64,000 bases of DNA from Chromobotia macracanthus (Eukaryota > Chordata > Actinopteri > Cypriniformes > Botiidae): assembly GCA_036877525.1 (NCBI GenBank), contig JAZGTH010000104.1:1143501-1207500 (forward strand), written 5' to 3'. The position numbers and the translations under genes are program-made. The notes beneath the pieces are model-generated. The model saw only the letters and a program-made list of their open reading frames with translations, had not been told where the DNA came from and ran no database searches. This document shows, piece by piece, positions 10,881 to 23,435 of this stretch (within the stretch, counting starts at the first letter, position 1; every line of letters begins with the position of its first letter).

Positions 10881-12900
10881 GTAAGTGTGATGCGTCCCTA
10901 CAGCTACGATTACATCCCTGAAGTTTATTTAATGACAATATAACGCTGCTTGTGAGTTGGATCATGTCTATGTAGTCTGCATTTCTTTGCTGACCCTTTA
11001 TAAACAACTGCTGAAAGTTTATATTGCTCTAAACATTATGGTTATTACTGGCATAAATCTATACATTAGATTAGAAATTATGAAAGCATGAATTTGTATA
11101 CTCTCTCCTTTTTAATAAATTGTTTAAATATGAAAATAGGAGATTGAAATCAAACTGCTGGGGGACTTATAAAAGTGAATGATAAAAGTTAAACTGATGT
11201 TAAAGTTACGAAATTAAAGCTTTAAAAAATATGTTAAACATACTTTAATGTCATTTTCAGTGTTGTGTTATGGCCTCATAAAGATGCATGGGTTCAAAAT
11301 GACTCAAACATTCAAAGCAAAAAGTAAATGATACAGTAAATGAATGATATTGTAAATTTACTGTGTTTTACTGTGACACAATACATCTTCATATTTCTAC
11401 CTAGCATAATAATTTACTTGTTTCAAACTACTTTAAAATCAAAACTGCTTTATTCTCACTGAAGGAATACATTTCACAATCTCTAGATGGCAGCCAGTAT
11501 ATGAAATAATATATCTGATAATCTGATCTGAATATATATATATATATATATAAAGTCTGATATATTTTGGATCTTGTACTTTAGCTCAGTAAAGCAGCAG
11601 TCAAACACACTGATTTATAACGCTGACTGTGAAAAGCAAAGTGAATTTTAGGGGCGTCTCCTTCAGGCAGGTACTGGCAAGTGATGAATCTTAATCCCAC
11701 CCATCTTAACATAACTGATATTACCAACATCAATGAAGAGGAAAATATTCCCTGAACAAAGATAACGATCCCTCGGTTTAAAACAAGTGCTTGTGAAAAA
11801 GCATACAGCTCAATAACTCTCAGAACAGAGTCATGGCACAGATCTGAGAAGATCCTGCATGGCTTTCATTTTAACTCGTGTTGGAACATGAGGTGGACGA
11901 GAAAGCAAAACTGAATTGAAGAAATACGACGCATACCCGTCTCCTTTTGTGAGGCGTTTGAAAACCGTCAGCCTGTGAGACTCAAGACTATAAAGCCCTG
12001 ATATTCAGACGACCTCGAACCCTCCTCACTGCACATTGTAAATGCTGCATTCTGTGAATGGCATTAGAGCTGATGGGAGATCAGTGAAATGACTGACTGT
12101 GTTTTACTTCAGAGTGAGTTAGCTTGACGCATGGTACCACAGAGAGAAACAATCTTCAACTGGAATCACATTTAAGGTATGGATGGCCCATTAGAGTGGA
12201 TTCTCACTAATGTAAACACATATTCCAGACCTCAGACACACACAGGTTTGGGAAAGGATATAAAGCAGGAGAGACAGTGTTAACTTTGGAATATAATTAA
12301 CTATTTCAGTTTTCTATGAACACAGAAAGTTAGTTACTATTTTATATAATTTCAATTATTGGTTAGTATACCGTTATATTTTGTCTCCAACACTGTAAAT
12401 GTAAGTACAACAAAATTATCTGCCCTTAAAGAAAAGACACATGAATGTGATCAGATATAAAACGTGTGGTTTTGAAACAATTTCGTTTGAAGCCCATGTA
12501 AATTTCCATGGGAGTCCCATGTAAAACGTGGTGATGTGTTTCACGTATGATCACAATTTTGCACATGTGAAATTCATGTCTTTTCTGAAAAGGTGCATTT
12601 ATTTAAATGTTTCTCCTGCTATTTGCTACTTTAAAGGACTGTAATTATTTGTTTTTTTTACAAAGACTAAAAATCATGCTAACACCTCAATTTCGTTTTG
12701 TTATTTGATCTGTCCATTGGTCACAAAGATCAAATCCAAACCTTTAAATAACTAATTTAAACAAAGTTAAATGGTATTAATGACAATTAAATTTCTACAA
12801 GGACCAGAAGACAAAAACACTGGGCTCAGATAATAACTTACATCACCCTGTGTCACTGTCCTCTCAACAAATCAAAACAGCACAAACACACATCACACAA
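10881..12900. other. Non-coding AT-rich stretch
   Basis: It would be intronic if the exon ending at 10,880 is real. It contains a short (TA)n at 11,536-11,552 and a CTCF-like motif at 11,481. Otherwise I see nothing. Confidence 0.5.
11481..11497 (+). promoter_or_regulatory. CTCF-like motif
   Basis: CTCTAGATGGCAGCCAG matches the CTCF core (YAGRKGGCRS) on the plus strand. It is a single motif match by eye with no flanking conservation evidence. Confidence 0.35.
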
Positions 12901-13030
12901 CGAGGCTCTGTGGTCGTGTTAAATTGGATGGTTCAGTCGCACCCCACCGTCTCCCCTTGAAATGGTTCGATTCCACCTGAGAGAGGGGTGATTTGGGTAT
13001 AATTACCCACCTATGACGGGAGGGGGGGTC
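12900..13030. promoter_or_regulatory. Possible regulatory block with TAAT dyad
   Basis: The compact complex block contains TGGGTA-TAAT-TACCCA (12,994-13,009), a perfect 6-bp dyad around a homeodomain-type TAAT core, followed by CCTATGACGGG. The composition differs from the AT-rich flanks. Conservation must be tested. Confidence 0.28.
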
Positions 13031-13969
13031 AACATCTGTGCAGTCTAGATTTGAGCGATAGCCACCGACGGTCCAACATCTTGACGCTTTATGGTTTCAC
13101 GCGAGTCTGTTTACGAGGATTTTTCATGAATCTTTCACCCCAACTGCGACTGTCTCACCTCACTTCATCAAACGCTTATAGTCCTCATATTTTTCATCTT
13201 GCTCTCATCCAAACGCGTGCAGGTGTGTCTCGTGTGTACATTGGATGAGATGGAACCATTAGCAGAACCTCACACTGTTTCCACTTAGACACATAATGTC
13301 ATCAAGCAGACAAAGATAAACCGCATGAACTCATTCACTGTTTTATAGACACATTTCCATACTAATTGCATTAGCATGCGTTTCACCTGATAAATATTCC
13401 CTGATTGGGAAATTCGAAGCGTTTTGCTATAGCTAAAGCTATTCCTTCCTGTTCTTTCTCTCTCTCTGTTTGGATGTGAATCACCTATTAAATCAAACAT
13501 CATTTCCTTATATTTCTTGCAGAAGGCTGGATAAATCTGTTATAGACGACAGTACGCTCACACAACATTACCAACAAATAACCAATAATTTCAGCACTTA
13601 ATATTCCACAGGGTTATAACAGAAGAAAAACACTATATGTGCTTCTCGCGCGCACACTCGCTATGGATTCCTTAATCTAGTTTATACAGTGATGCTATCT
13701 GGACTCAAATCCATGTCATCTATAAACAGAGAGAGAAAGTGGTAAAACGTTGGTGGAGCCAAACAGCATCAGACCCAAAATCACACGCTGTTTTGAGGCT
13801 TCAAAAGCCTGGCTCATATTTTTGGGCGTTTCATCTTTATGACCATTTAGGGAGCGAGTGTAAGATAAAATGTAATCCACTTTCCTCCGGGTTCAGGGCG
13901 CGTTCTCAGAAAGTGTGAGCCAGTGTAAATGAGAAAGTGACTCAGAGCGAGACCGTGAAACAGCCCAGC

Positions 13970-14200
13970 GAGATGAAACCATCTCTAATTACGCCTCTCT
14001 GAGAAAAAACTTTCCGCTGTTGTCCTTTCAGAGCTCAATTCTGCCCGAGACCGTTTCGAGCCAAATGACTTTCCACACATTTGGTAATTTACATGCAAGC
14101 TGATTTCAATATTTATTTTTGAACTCCGGAAAACCCAGTTCGGTTTTCTCACCCTGCTAATTCCCAACCTCGCACTTTCCACAAAGATCCTTTCAAAACT
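13970..14200. promoter_or_regulatory. Possible conserved non-coding element
   Basis: A complex, repeat-free stretch includes 'CTCTAATTACGCCTCTCTG', 'CATTTGGTAATTTACATGC' and 'GATTTCAATATTTATTTTTG'. TAATTAC and GTAATTTAC are homeodomain-type cores; TTTACATGCAAG is octamer-like. No splice-framed coding potential was seen. Confidence 0.33.
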
Positions 14201-15075
14201 CAAAGACACTCCCACACGTATAAATTACAGACCATCACGGACTCAAACCTCAAAGCGCCGTGCTGTTTCTAGGGTGTAAATACGTCCCCACAGCTCAGAC
14301 TCTGTCTGCTCTCTGGACCAAAATGAGGGATTTACAGCCTAAACTGTTAAAAATAAATCTGAAGAAAAGATTTATTGTGATGTGACACACTGTAATATTC
14401 CATTTTAGAATGAGACGTCACGGCTATGGTAATCACACTCAGTGTGTTTAATGACAAAAACACACAAAACAACTCTGTGATGTGCCAAGATAAAAAGACA
14501 AACTACACAGATGGCTAACTTGATTGTATGTTGCACCAAGCGGCTTCCTGTTTGCCTTATGTAATGATTTTAAGTTGCCTCTTATATTATTATATTGTAT
14601 GACTCCAAACATTGGTGGACAAAAAAGGAACATAATTCAAAGTGTATATAAACATCTTTGTACAGTGTGGGCCAAGTTTATTGCAGGTTTATGTCTGGAT
14701 TCTTTATGATCAGACACACAGCTGACTGTCGAAAGAAACACACTGTATGAAATTTCTCCGATTGTTCCCAGAAGAAAAAAGAACCTGGACTTCCTCGTGG
14801 AAACATCACTATAAATGACCTGAATAATGTCTTACTCAAAATCTGAAATGTGAGGGTAGGATTCAAAAATGGTTCGGCTAGGCAATGGACGTCAACAGGA
14901 AGTTCCAGTGAGGATGTGGACTGTATACAAGCATGTGTGTGTGAAACAGAGAGACAAGAAGAAGAAGAAAGAAAGGAATTTACGAGCATGTATTAAAGGA
15001 GAGAGGGGAGGAGCGTTCGGATTCTGATGCTGTACTGCTGCTTCTGTTAGTGGCCTCGAATGTCCAGAGTGAAAG

Positions 15076-15077
<2 letters not shown>

Positions 15078-15124
<47 letters not shown>
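15078..15124. repeat. (TG)n microsatellite
   Basis: Forty-seven bases of perfect TG/GT dinucleotide. Confidence 0.97.
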
Positions 15125-15128
<4 letters not shown>

Positions 15129-15755
15129 CTCAGTGGGGAGCCAATTAAAGATCTGAAAAGACGTGCCACATTGTCCAGCAAAAGGAAGTACAGCTGCCTG
15201 ACCTTTAACCCCAGACTGGGTCATTTTGAAAGCATTCCCAGTGGACAACGTCACCTTCACTGCTACACATGTTTCAAGGATAACCTGTTATCAAACTCAT
15301 GCTGTCTCACACTGGAACTGTTTACAGGAATGAACATCTGCCCTCCTGTGTCACAATATTATGCGTATCAAACACATGAACAGAAATTTGTAAAGGACTG
15401 TTTTGCAGAGTTTGTCACACCACCAATACAGAGCACGAGTCGTATGGACTCCTGTTATGATACTATTGCCCTTTCCTGAGCAAATCTGAGTCTGTCACAC
15501 ACTTAAAGCCTCACAGACTCGTATTAAGACAAATGTTGCAAAATGTTACAACCTGTTGTGCAACTCTGTAGACTGAAAACAAAATACCCCAAAAAGCGAA
15601 AGATATTTAACTAAGACAAAAAGTACATAATAAAAGCTAAAATGTAAAAAAGAGAAAAACAAAACAAATTTTTAACGGCTCTTAATTTTTTTTTCTGTTA
15701 CGTGGAGAAAAATAGCAACATAAGTGTTCTGAAACGACACCAGGCAGAGCCTGAA

Positions 15756-15787
15756 AAGTTTATTTTTGGGTGAACTTTCTCTTTAAA
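15756..15787 (-). mobile_element. Angel-like terminal fragment
   Basis: 'GTTTATTTTTGGGTGAACTTTCTCTTTAAA' matches the terminus seen at 56,003-56,028 (TTATTTTTGGGTGAACTATCCCTTTAA). Only the end survives. Confidence 0.55.
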
Positions 15788-16739
15788 TATCAACTGTAGC
15801 TATCGCTGAGATTAAAATATAAAAAATCTTCTCTGTTGTGTCACCCAGTAAAGCAGAGAGAAGTAAACAAACCCTCCATCATCTGCAGAAGAGGATCAGC
15901 AGTGTGTGTCAGGTGAGAGAAATGTGCTGAGCAGCTGATCTCTGTGACACTGTTGATGTATTTTTACAATCGTTTCCAATGAAGAGCCATACAGACGTCT
16001 GAGAATAATTACAGCAATAAATAACCAGAAGTCATTTGGATAGAAATGCTCCATTTCAGACCTTATCCTGCTTTTCTGCTTCTTTTTTCCAACCACACAT
16101 GGTGTGTGTGTGAGAGTGTGAGTGATTTAGTGTGTGTGTGCTTTTTTAATTCCTCCTGAATAGTTGATTCAGCTGAGGCAAGCTCAGCATCGCTGTGTGT
16201 GTGTGTGTGTGTGTGTGTGAGTGTGTAGGCTGATGGTGATTGTGATAGTGATTGTGTTCCTGGTAACTCGTCTGAATAGGATGATCATAAATCTGTAGGC
16301 AGAGATTTAGGGAGCTCTCGGCCCAGTGCCCAGCACAGTCTCACACACACACAGACACACAATCCGTCAGGCCGTAAATTTTTTTCAGAATCCTGATTCA
16401 ACGTAGCATGTCTGGCTAAACTCCAATTCTCTCTGTCTCTTGTACACTTTACCCCTCAGTTCTTACGCTACACTTAAAATACAGTATGTGAACATGCATG
16501 TGTGTTTATATATATATGTTATATATGTTATATATGTATATATGTGTTATATATGTATAAATTTTATATATACATTTTTATACACACACACACACACACA
16601 CACACATTTATAGATATATTTTGTGTGTATACAAGCACAAAAACTATAAAGCAAAACCCATCACACATTTAATTTATACATTTACATTACATTTACTTAT
16701 GTTCAACACATAGAAATGTTACAGAGTGTAACAGCATGA

Positions 16740-16770
<31 letters not shown>

Positions 16771-17087
16771 GACAATAAAGCAGAATCTAAACTAAGGAAT
16801 ATAATATGCATTTTTTAAACATCACATTTGCATGTTTTGCCTGGTTAATCTGGCGCTTCATTCATTAGTCGTCTGAATTCCAGTTCAGCTCCATTCTAAA
16901 CTTTGATCTAAAACAGCAAACTGCTGTTTTATCATCTCTGTTCTCACAAACCCAAAGCTGATGATCGCAAAAATTTAACATGAACGATTACTGTTAAAAC
17001 ACTTAGTAACACTAGTAACATGCAGTAAATTAAGACCAAACGACTAGCTTTTCTTTCTAGAAAGTTTTGGTAAAAGAGTTTTGCATT

Positions 17088-17370
17088 TTAAGCTTTAATC
17101 TGTCGCTTCTTTTGGTTAAAAATAAACAAAAATCAGTTATTGAGCAAGTACAGTTTAACACAATCTCCTTATCTTACCCTGATTCACAACAGTAACTTTA
17201 TAATAATGATTTATAATTTGAGCTGTTGGGTCCGATTTCCCAGTAAATGTCAGTCTGGCTTCATTTGACTTTACAACATATGTAAAGAAAAGTACATAAA
17301 GTAACCTGCAGTTTTATGTTTCAGACAGAGATGGTGACAGAGAGGCAAAAGTTAAGGATTGCAGCTTTAA
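17088..17370 (+). mobile_element. TTAAAG-family MITE, full-length copy
   Basis: About 283 bases from 'TTAAGCTTTAATCTGTCGC' to 'AAGTTAAGGATTGCAGCTTTAA'. Both ends are variants of TTAAAGCT.CAATC.GTAACTTTT in inverted orientation. Internal words 'ATCAGTTATTGAGCAAGTAC', 'CACCCTGATTCACAACA' and 'GAGCTGTTGGGTCCGATTTC' match the other copies. It is non-autonomous with no coding capacity. I do not know its superfamily. Confidence 0.85.
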
Positions 17371-17569
17371 CTTGTACAGTAATGGAAAACCCCACGTCCG
17401 CCTGCTTTCTCCTGTAACCATCAGCAGCTCCACCTGTATAATAATGGATTCTGTTAGAAAGTGAAGAGCAGCTGACCTCTGCTTCAATCTCGTTCCATGG
17501 ACACTTTATTTAAACCGGGAGTGTGGAATGATTTGCTTTTCTGTTTCCATTAGAACGGACTAATGTTGT

Positions 17570-17670
17570 TTTTCTGACATCCCACAATTCCTCACGACTG
17601 CATGCCGGGGACACCCACCCTAATGAATTCAATTTGCCCATTAAGATCTGTTACATACAGCACGGTCATT
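17570..17670. promoter_or_regulatory. Possible regulatory block
   Basis: 'CACGACTGCATGCCGGGGAC', 'CCTAATGAATTCAATTTGCC' and 'CATTAAGATCTGTTAC' form a short complex block with TAATGA and CATTAA homeodomain-type cores. Weak by-eye call. Confidence 0.2.
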
Positions 17671-17966
17671 TTCAAATGCACCCCTTTAACTCTTTGCTGC
17701 GCAGAAAGTATATTAACTTGATTATTTTAGACTGTAAAAAATGAGCGTTTGTACCTTTAATAGAATCACGTACTTCTGGAGATGATGCTACATCATGATG
17801 GAAACATTAAAGTTTGTTAAAGTTCACCGCAGGTTTTAATATTGTGTAACTGTAGGTTTTCCTTAAACAAAAAATTACAGAAATAGTATCAAATGTTATT
17901 TACAGACCACACTGTATAATAATGCTTAAAATAGATAACACAAATAAAACTAACGTTAAACGGTAA

Positions 17967-18264
17967 AGCTAACATTCTCTGAAAATTCTCTTAAAGTTAT
18001 TAAAAAACGTTTGTGCAGTTATGTTAGTAGAACTTTAATGTTATATATCATATCAAAAATGTTATTTTTAATTTCTTAGTTGAACGTTAAATAATTTAAA
18101 AAGTTTGATTAACGTTCTTATAACCAATAACAATAGCAATAACATTAATATAACACCTAAAAAACTGGACGTTCCTAGAACTTTCCAAATAGCATTTTTA
18201 ACGTTGTTGTTACTTAATGGAAATGTTAGGGAAACATTCTTACAACCTAAAATTGTTAGCTGGG
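17967..18264. mobile_element. AGCTAACA-family MITE, copy 2
   Basis: It starts 'AGCTAACATTCTCTG', ends 'CTTACAACCTAAAATTGTTAGCTGGG', and shares 'AACGTTCTTATAACC' and 'AAAACTGGACGTTC' with the copy at 49,328. About 298 bases, no coding capacity. Confidence 0.82.
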
Positions 18265-18631
18265 TTTCCTCCCTGTTAATTTCTAAAATCGTCTGTTTTC
18301 AAAGCGCGGCTCTCTTCTCGATTGATGTCCCCATTTTGTCTGACATTCCCTCCAGCGTCCCCTCACAGCGTTTAGTGTATCAGTGGCTGTGTGTGTGAGA
18401 CAGCAGTCAGCTTCATTAATGAGGAGAGATGTGTTCAGGGTGGAACTCCGGGTTCCGCGGGGCCCCATCGGGCGGATCACATGACCCTAACGAGCAACCT
18501 GCCGTCTGAGGCCCCGCAACACTACTCACTCTCTGTCTCAGCCTCACCCCCGCACGGCTTCTGCTTCACCTAACCAGCAGAGTTCATCCAGAGGTCACAG
18601 CCATGCCTTCCACTTCCTGTGAGCAGGGAGC

Positions 18632-18634
<3 letters not shown>

Positions 18635-18677
<43 letters not shown>
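18635..18677. repeat. (GA)n microsatellite
   Basis: About 43 bases of GA dinucleotide. Confidence 0.95.
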
Positions 18678-18679
<2 letters not shown>

Positions 18680-18978
18680 GGGTGTTTAAAGTGGACAGAA
18701 GATGGAGATAAGCGTGCTAACCCAGAGGCTGGGTATGAAATGAGAAACGTGAAGGAGGGGAGGGTAAAAAAAAGAGGCAGAAGAGAGGGAGAGAAGAGAA
18801 AGGGAATTGTATAAAGAGATAAAAGACAGACTGTCAGATCAAAGATGAAGGAGGAGGAAAACCTTTAGTGGGAGTGATCAGATCTGAACTGTAAAAATGA
18901 GAAAACGAGGGAGACTGCTGAAGAGGGGCTTTCCAAATCCTCTGCTAAACCCTGAGCTGTAAATCATGTCCTGGATTC

Positions 18979-19240
18979 ACACACACACACACACACACGT
19001 TTCCTTATCTATCCAAATGCGGACATAACATAGACTTCTATTGTTTTATACACAGCTAGTTATGAACGCACTCTAACCCTGACAGAAAAGTTTCAGCATT
19101 TTTACAATTTTTAAAAACTGTATTTACTATATTTTTATAGCGCATTTACAAATGAGGAGGTTTTCTTTAGATCTGTCAGTTTTTGCTGATGTTTCAGTTC
19201 AAATTTTGTCCACAATATATGGTTAAGTAAACCGCCCCAC
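18979..19240. mobile_element. (CA)n-associated interspersed repeat, copy 1
   Basis: Starting from a (CA)n tract, 'CGTTTCCTTATCTATCCAAATGCGGACAT', 'TAGACTTCTATTGTTTTATAC', 'ACAGCTAGTTATGAAC', 'CACTCTAACCCT' and 'ACAAATGAGGAGG' match, in the same order, the copy at 23,151. The family is not identified, but the two copies are clearly related. Confidence 0.75.
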
Positions 19241-20468
19241 ACACACACCTTTAAACTCTTTAAACACCTCTGGATTTTTAAAATGTCTTACTGCACCGCA
19301 AGAAAATGAACATGACTAACAGAAAATAATAATGCATTATTTCACAAAAAAATCTGATCAAAACAAATACCAGACAACTAATGTCACAACACATCAGAAA
19401 ATTATTCATATCTGCTAATTCAACTGTGCCGTTGCTGTCCACCGACATTGATGTCACTTCCTGGAGGACTGATGTTATTTACAGCACATTCAAACCTGGA
19501 ATATTACACACTACACTGACAGATTTTCAGTGGAGAAATCAACATCCGCTCATGAACATGTTACCAGTGAAATGATTTAAAATTCACCCCAATGTTTACC
19601 AATTATTATGACTTATTTAAAAACATTCATGACATAAACATCAAAAATGGTACCAGTTTATTAGAGTCATACATTCTAATATAATGTACAGTGGGAAAAT
19701 TAAGTACCGCAAAACAAGTGTGACCCTGATGTCTTCATCTTATATCTGCTCTCTAAGAGACATTTAGGGCTCCTGTATGACATATGAGCAAATATAACAC
19801 AACATCTTTATTGATATTGTTTTTTGATGCTGCAGAAAGTCAATTTTATTGGCCTGTTGCAGTGTTATATTACTTAACAGGATATTGTTTGATTTAGTCC
19901 TTTTTGTCATTATTTATTAATAGTTACAGAGAAGAGAGATGATCAGAAATGATGGAGAGATGATGGAGGGAAACAGCATGGAAAATGTCCCAGCTCTGAA
20001 ACAACCAAATTTAACCACATATTTAGCCTCAAAACTGGCCCGTTTTAACAAAACAACAATCAAAGATAACAGACTGTATATGATACTTAGACAATATGAG
20101 GTCTACAACCTTTTTGAAAACTCTTGCAAAAATTCACCATGGTAACCTCAATGTCTGTCTAAATATCACATACTGTAATTTCTAAAGCTATAGCTACTAC
20201 TGTAAAATCATAAAGAATTAATTATTGCATCTCCAAGTCCAGAAAGCTTTTTAAATCATGCTGTGATTTTGTATCATCTTAAAAATGTATGTTTTTAATT
20301 TTAATTTTTGTGGCCAATGTAGCTAATTTCCACAGTTTTATTATAACATTGCTAGTTTATAACAGGATTTTTCCATCGAACATTTAACACACGTTAAAAT
20401 ACAACACAATCAATTAAACAGTACATCACAAAACCATTATCTGCTTTAATTTCAGGAAAATGGTGGAC

Positions 20469-20469
<1 letters not shown>

Positions 20470-20508
<39 letters not shown>
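20470..20508. repeat. (TA)n microsatellite
   Basis: Thirty-nine bases of perfect TA dinucleotide followed by a short CA tract. Confidence 0.97.
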
Positions 20509-20515
<7 letters not shown>

Positions 20516-20639
20516 TATACTTTTGGGGACATTTGGTTCCCATAACAGAGTTAATATCAGTAAACACACACAAACACTGTTTGTATGAATGTAAATCGGG
20601 TGGAAGAGCTGAATTTGTAACACTGGTGACAGTAATGCT

Positions 20640-21240
20640 AATGGCAGGTAATAATGGCCGCCCAGGAAGCGTCAGCATTAGCGAGGCCGCTAGCTGAAAT
20701 ATGGCTGGCGACGAAGATCTAAATCTGCTTAGCATCGATTCTGCTGCTTTGATGAAAATGCACACTGGACGTGGAGGGCTCTCTTAAATCAATTGAGCTC
20801 TTCAGAGTGGGACCCCGCGGCAATCTGACGGACATGCGGTGCACAGAGTCTCCAGACGGCCTAATCACGGCACACAGCGGTTAGCGACGCCAGCAGTGTT
20901 CGAGTTACACAGAGTTATTGCGTATGCATTGAACGCCACGCGTTTACCTGGCTAAGTGTTTTGGTGGGAGAGGCTAGAGAGAGTTTGGACTCTTTGGGGC
21001 AAAGGAAATGAGGTGCAGGGAGTCGTGCTGGCTGAGCGGTTGTTTGTGTGCGTGCGCGAGCGTGCAAGCAAGAGAAAGTGCCCCCAATTATCTGACCGTA
21101 GGAGTCATAAAATTATGAATGAAATATGGTAATCGCCCATCAAGAGCACAATTTACCGTGATTGATTTTTATAGAAGGCATTTTCTTGTTTAAACGACTC
21201 AGACATTTGAGCATCCGTATACCGTGAGTGCTAACAGATT
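20640..21240. promoter_or_regulatory. Possible conserved non-coding element cluster
   Basis: The stretch includes 'GCTGAAATATGGCTGGCGAC', 'CGGCCTAATCACGGCACAC', 'GAGTTATTGCGTATGCATTG', 'CCCAATTATCTGACCGTAGG', 'AAATTATGAATGAAATATGG' and 'ACCGTGATTGATTTTTATAG'. It is complex and repeat-free, with CpGs and homeodomain-type AATTAT, TAATCA and TGATTGATTTTTAT words (the last PBX/HOX-like). It is the strongest regulatory-looking block between 11 and 24 kb. Open frames across it are not coding-like. Confidence 0.42.
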
Positions 21241-22072
21241 CAGGAGTGTTATTTGTACCACAGTATTTCTCTCTCTTTCTCCCCACCAGCTCGTGACCTT
21301 TCTGTAACCCCTTCCATGACGGCGACCTCCGGGTGACCCCCGCGAAGAGCGGCAGAGGAGGACAGATGAGCTTCCTGTGAAAGAGGGGAGTTTAGGAACG
21401 CCAAAAAGAGGAGTGTAACGCCGGCCAGACGCCATTGTCTCCACGCTTCCCCTCACACCCTCTCCATCTCACTCCACACACTCTCACACACACTCACACA
21501 GTTTATACCTGAAGTCATTTAACCAGCCCATTAATTTTAACTCCAGTTGTAAAGGGCACATTTTCAGTGTCTAGTGTTACAGAAAGACATACGCTGCCCA
21601 CTCTCTAAATATTATATCAAATGGCAGTGCAGACACACGGGGGAATTATACACAGCAGATGAATTGAAGGTCTGTCTCACACACTGTTTCACAGCAGCGT
21701 CTCAACAGAGATCAACTTCTGTGGGAGACCGTGAGGTTTGTTGTTAATGTGGAGGCCGTAATTTGTCTGTAACGATCGCAAAAGGTCACACGCGTACAAG
21801 CACGCTCCCGTTTGTTCATATATAAACACACTTTGGCTTTATATAAAGTTTAGCAGGAAGAAAGAAAACAATGTACAAAAGATTCTTTTGATCAGTTTTT
21901 TTCTTTTTTTGAAAGCAAATGGAGATTGTTGGTTCTTGGAAATCACCAAGTCTCAAACAGTGCTCAGCTTGCCAGGAAAGTAAGAGACAGAGATTTCAAC
22001 ATGAACTCACATATTTCTCATCAAATTCTCATCAGACAGATTATCTGAGCTATGCTATTAACCAATTTATTA

Positions 22073-22310
22073 TTTAAAGGGATAGTTCACTGAAAAATGA
22101 CAATTCTTCCAGCATTTACTCACTCTCATATCATTCCAAACCTGTATGACTGACTGACGTCTGAGGAACTCAGAAGAAGATATTTTAAAGTATGTTGTTA
22201 ACCAAACAGCAGTGGCACCCATTGACTTCCATTGTATGGAAACAAAACCACTTCAATAGTTATATTTCTCAAAATATCTTCTTTTGTTTTCCACAGAAAA
22301 AGTCAAATGA
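22073..22310 (+). mobile_element. Angel-like MITE, 3'-truncated
   Basis: It begins 'TTTAAAGGGATAGTTCACTG' and continues 'TCATTCCAAACCTGTATGAC', 'AGAAGAAGATATTTTAAAG' and 'CCCATTGACTTCCATTGTATGG', then the reverse-complement portion 'CTCAAAATATCTTCTTTTG'. The palindromic architecture is the hallmark of this abundant cyprinid element. The far terminus is lost. Confidence 0.85.
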
Positions 22311-22802
22311 CTTTAAGGAAAAGAGATTAAGGAGAAACATTTCAGAAAGTTGACATATAAACGTAACAAATAACACGTTTTTGCATCTAACAAACCTGCG
22401 AGCAATATAATTTTCCTCTTCCTGGAAAATTATATGTAAATAAATAAATATATGAAAATTATTATTGTATGATACACAAAAAAGAAATTTTACAGAAATT
22501 TATGAGCTACTTTCCAAATCGCCAAATAAAAAGTTTTCTGTGATTTTCCCCATTTCATTTAAAACTATTTATTTCAGATTACCCGTAAATGAAATTTGCT
22601 GATTTGATGTTGCCTGTTGTAAGAACTCATTAGAGCCTCTGTGTCAATAAACAGTGTTATTTTAAAGCAGTCGTGTTGTAGCGTCTAACAGTGATGTTAA
22701 ATCACTTCACGTCCCCGACCGGCTGATTGACTTGAAGCTCAATTAGAGAGGAAGCTGTTAGTCCCCTGAGTGGCCTTATGTAAATCAGAGCCTCAGACAG
22801 TC

Positions 22803-22804
<2 letters not shown>

Positions 22805-22834
<30 letters not shown>
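22805..22834. repeat. (TG)n microsatellite
   Basis: Thirty bases of perfect TG. The flank at 22,690-22,800 ('GTCCCCGACCGGCTGATTG', 'CTCAATTAGAGAGGAAGC') is complex and may be regulatory. Confidence 0.95.
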
Positions 22835-22838
<4 letters not shown>

Positions 22839-23146
22839 TATGTGTGCAAATCAAGTGGTGTGCCAACATGAGTGGACTAATTAATCAGGGACTGTGTGTG
22901 TAAATGGTGATGTTCGTGTTGAAACACATTCTAATTATCTTTGTCCTCCGTCTCTGTGTGTTTAAGTGTGTATGCAGAAGTAGAGCCCATTTTCAGGTGC
23001 ATTTAAGTGTGTGTGTGTCTGTGTGGGTCTCGTCATGTGGGTTTGTTTGCCTCATGTCTAGTCGTTTTATCTTAGTCTCATCTACAAAATGGCTGCCCGT
23101 TTCAAACAGAACAATGCAGAGCTAACATCTCCCGTCAAATGTAAAA

Positions 23147-23150
<4 letters not shown>

Positions 23151-23182
<32 letters not shown>

Positions 23183-23435
23183 ACTTATCTAAATGGGGAC
23201 ATTCCATAGACTTCTATTGTTTTTATACACAGCTAGTTATAAACAATATAACCTATTTCACACTCTAACCCTAACAAAGAATCCTTTTGCATTTTTACAT
23301 TTTAAAAACATTTTTATCGTGTTTTTACAAATGAGGACGTCCCCAAAAGTAGGTTTTGCTCAGATTTTTCACAGTTATGCTGACTTAGGGGTACAAATCT
23401 GTCGCCAGTATATGCTAAAGTAAACACACACACAT
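23151..23435. mobile_element. (CA)n-associated interspersed repeat, copy 2
   Basis: A (CA)n tract is followed by 'CGTTTACTTATCTAAATGGGGACATTCC', 'TAGACTTCTATTGTTTTTATAC', 'ACAGCTAGTTATAAAC', 'CACTCTAACCCTAAC' and 'ACAAATGAGGACGTCCCCA', ending in another CACACA tract. It matches the copy at 18,979. The internal pair GGGGACAT / GACGTCCCC suggests an inverted-repeat origin. Confidence 0.78.

Larger units (their letters stand above)
14216..17570. other. Non-coding stretch with microsatellites and MITE
   Basis: No supported gene. It contains (TG)n at 15,078-15,124, an Angel-like terminus at 15,756, (GT)n at 16,196-16,219, alternating TA/CA tracts at 16,508-16,606, (TA)n at 16,743-16,770, and a full TTAAAG-family MITE at 17,088. 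Open frames of about 100 codons here start at non-ATG codons or run across TG tracts. Confidence 0.55.
18265..20640. other. Non-coding stretch with repeats
   Basis: It contains a (GA)n tract at 18,635-18,677, a purine-rich zone to about 18,870, a (CA)n-anchored interspersed repeat at 18,980, and a (TA)n tract at 20,470-20,508. The 68-codon frame at 19,939 has no splice support or coding bias and I do not call it. Confidence 0.55.

Noticed and set aside
14892..15260. A 122-codon minus-strand frame containing a poly-His/Thr run
   Set aside because: The run is the (TG)n microsatellite read in reverse; the flanks show no coding character.
15171..15479. A 102-codon plus-strand frame
   Set aside because: It starts at TTG, not ATG, with no splice support and mixed codon use.
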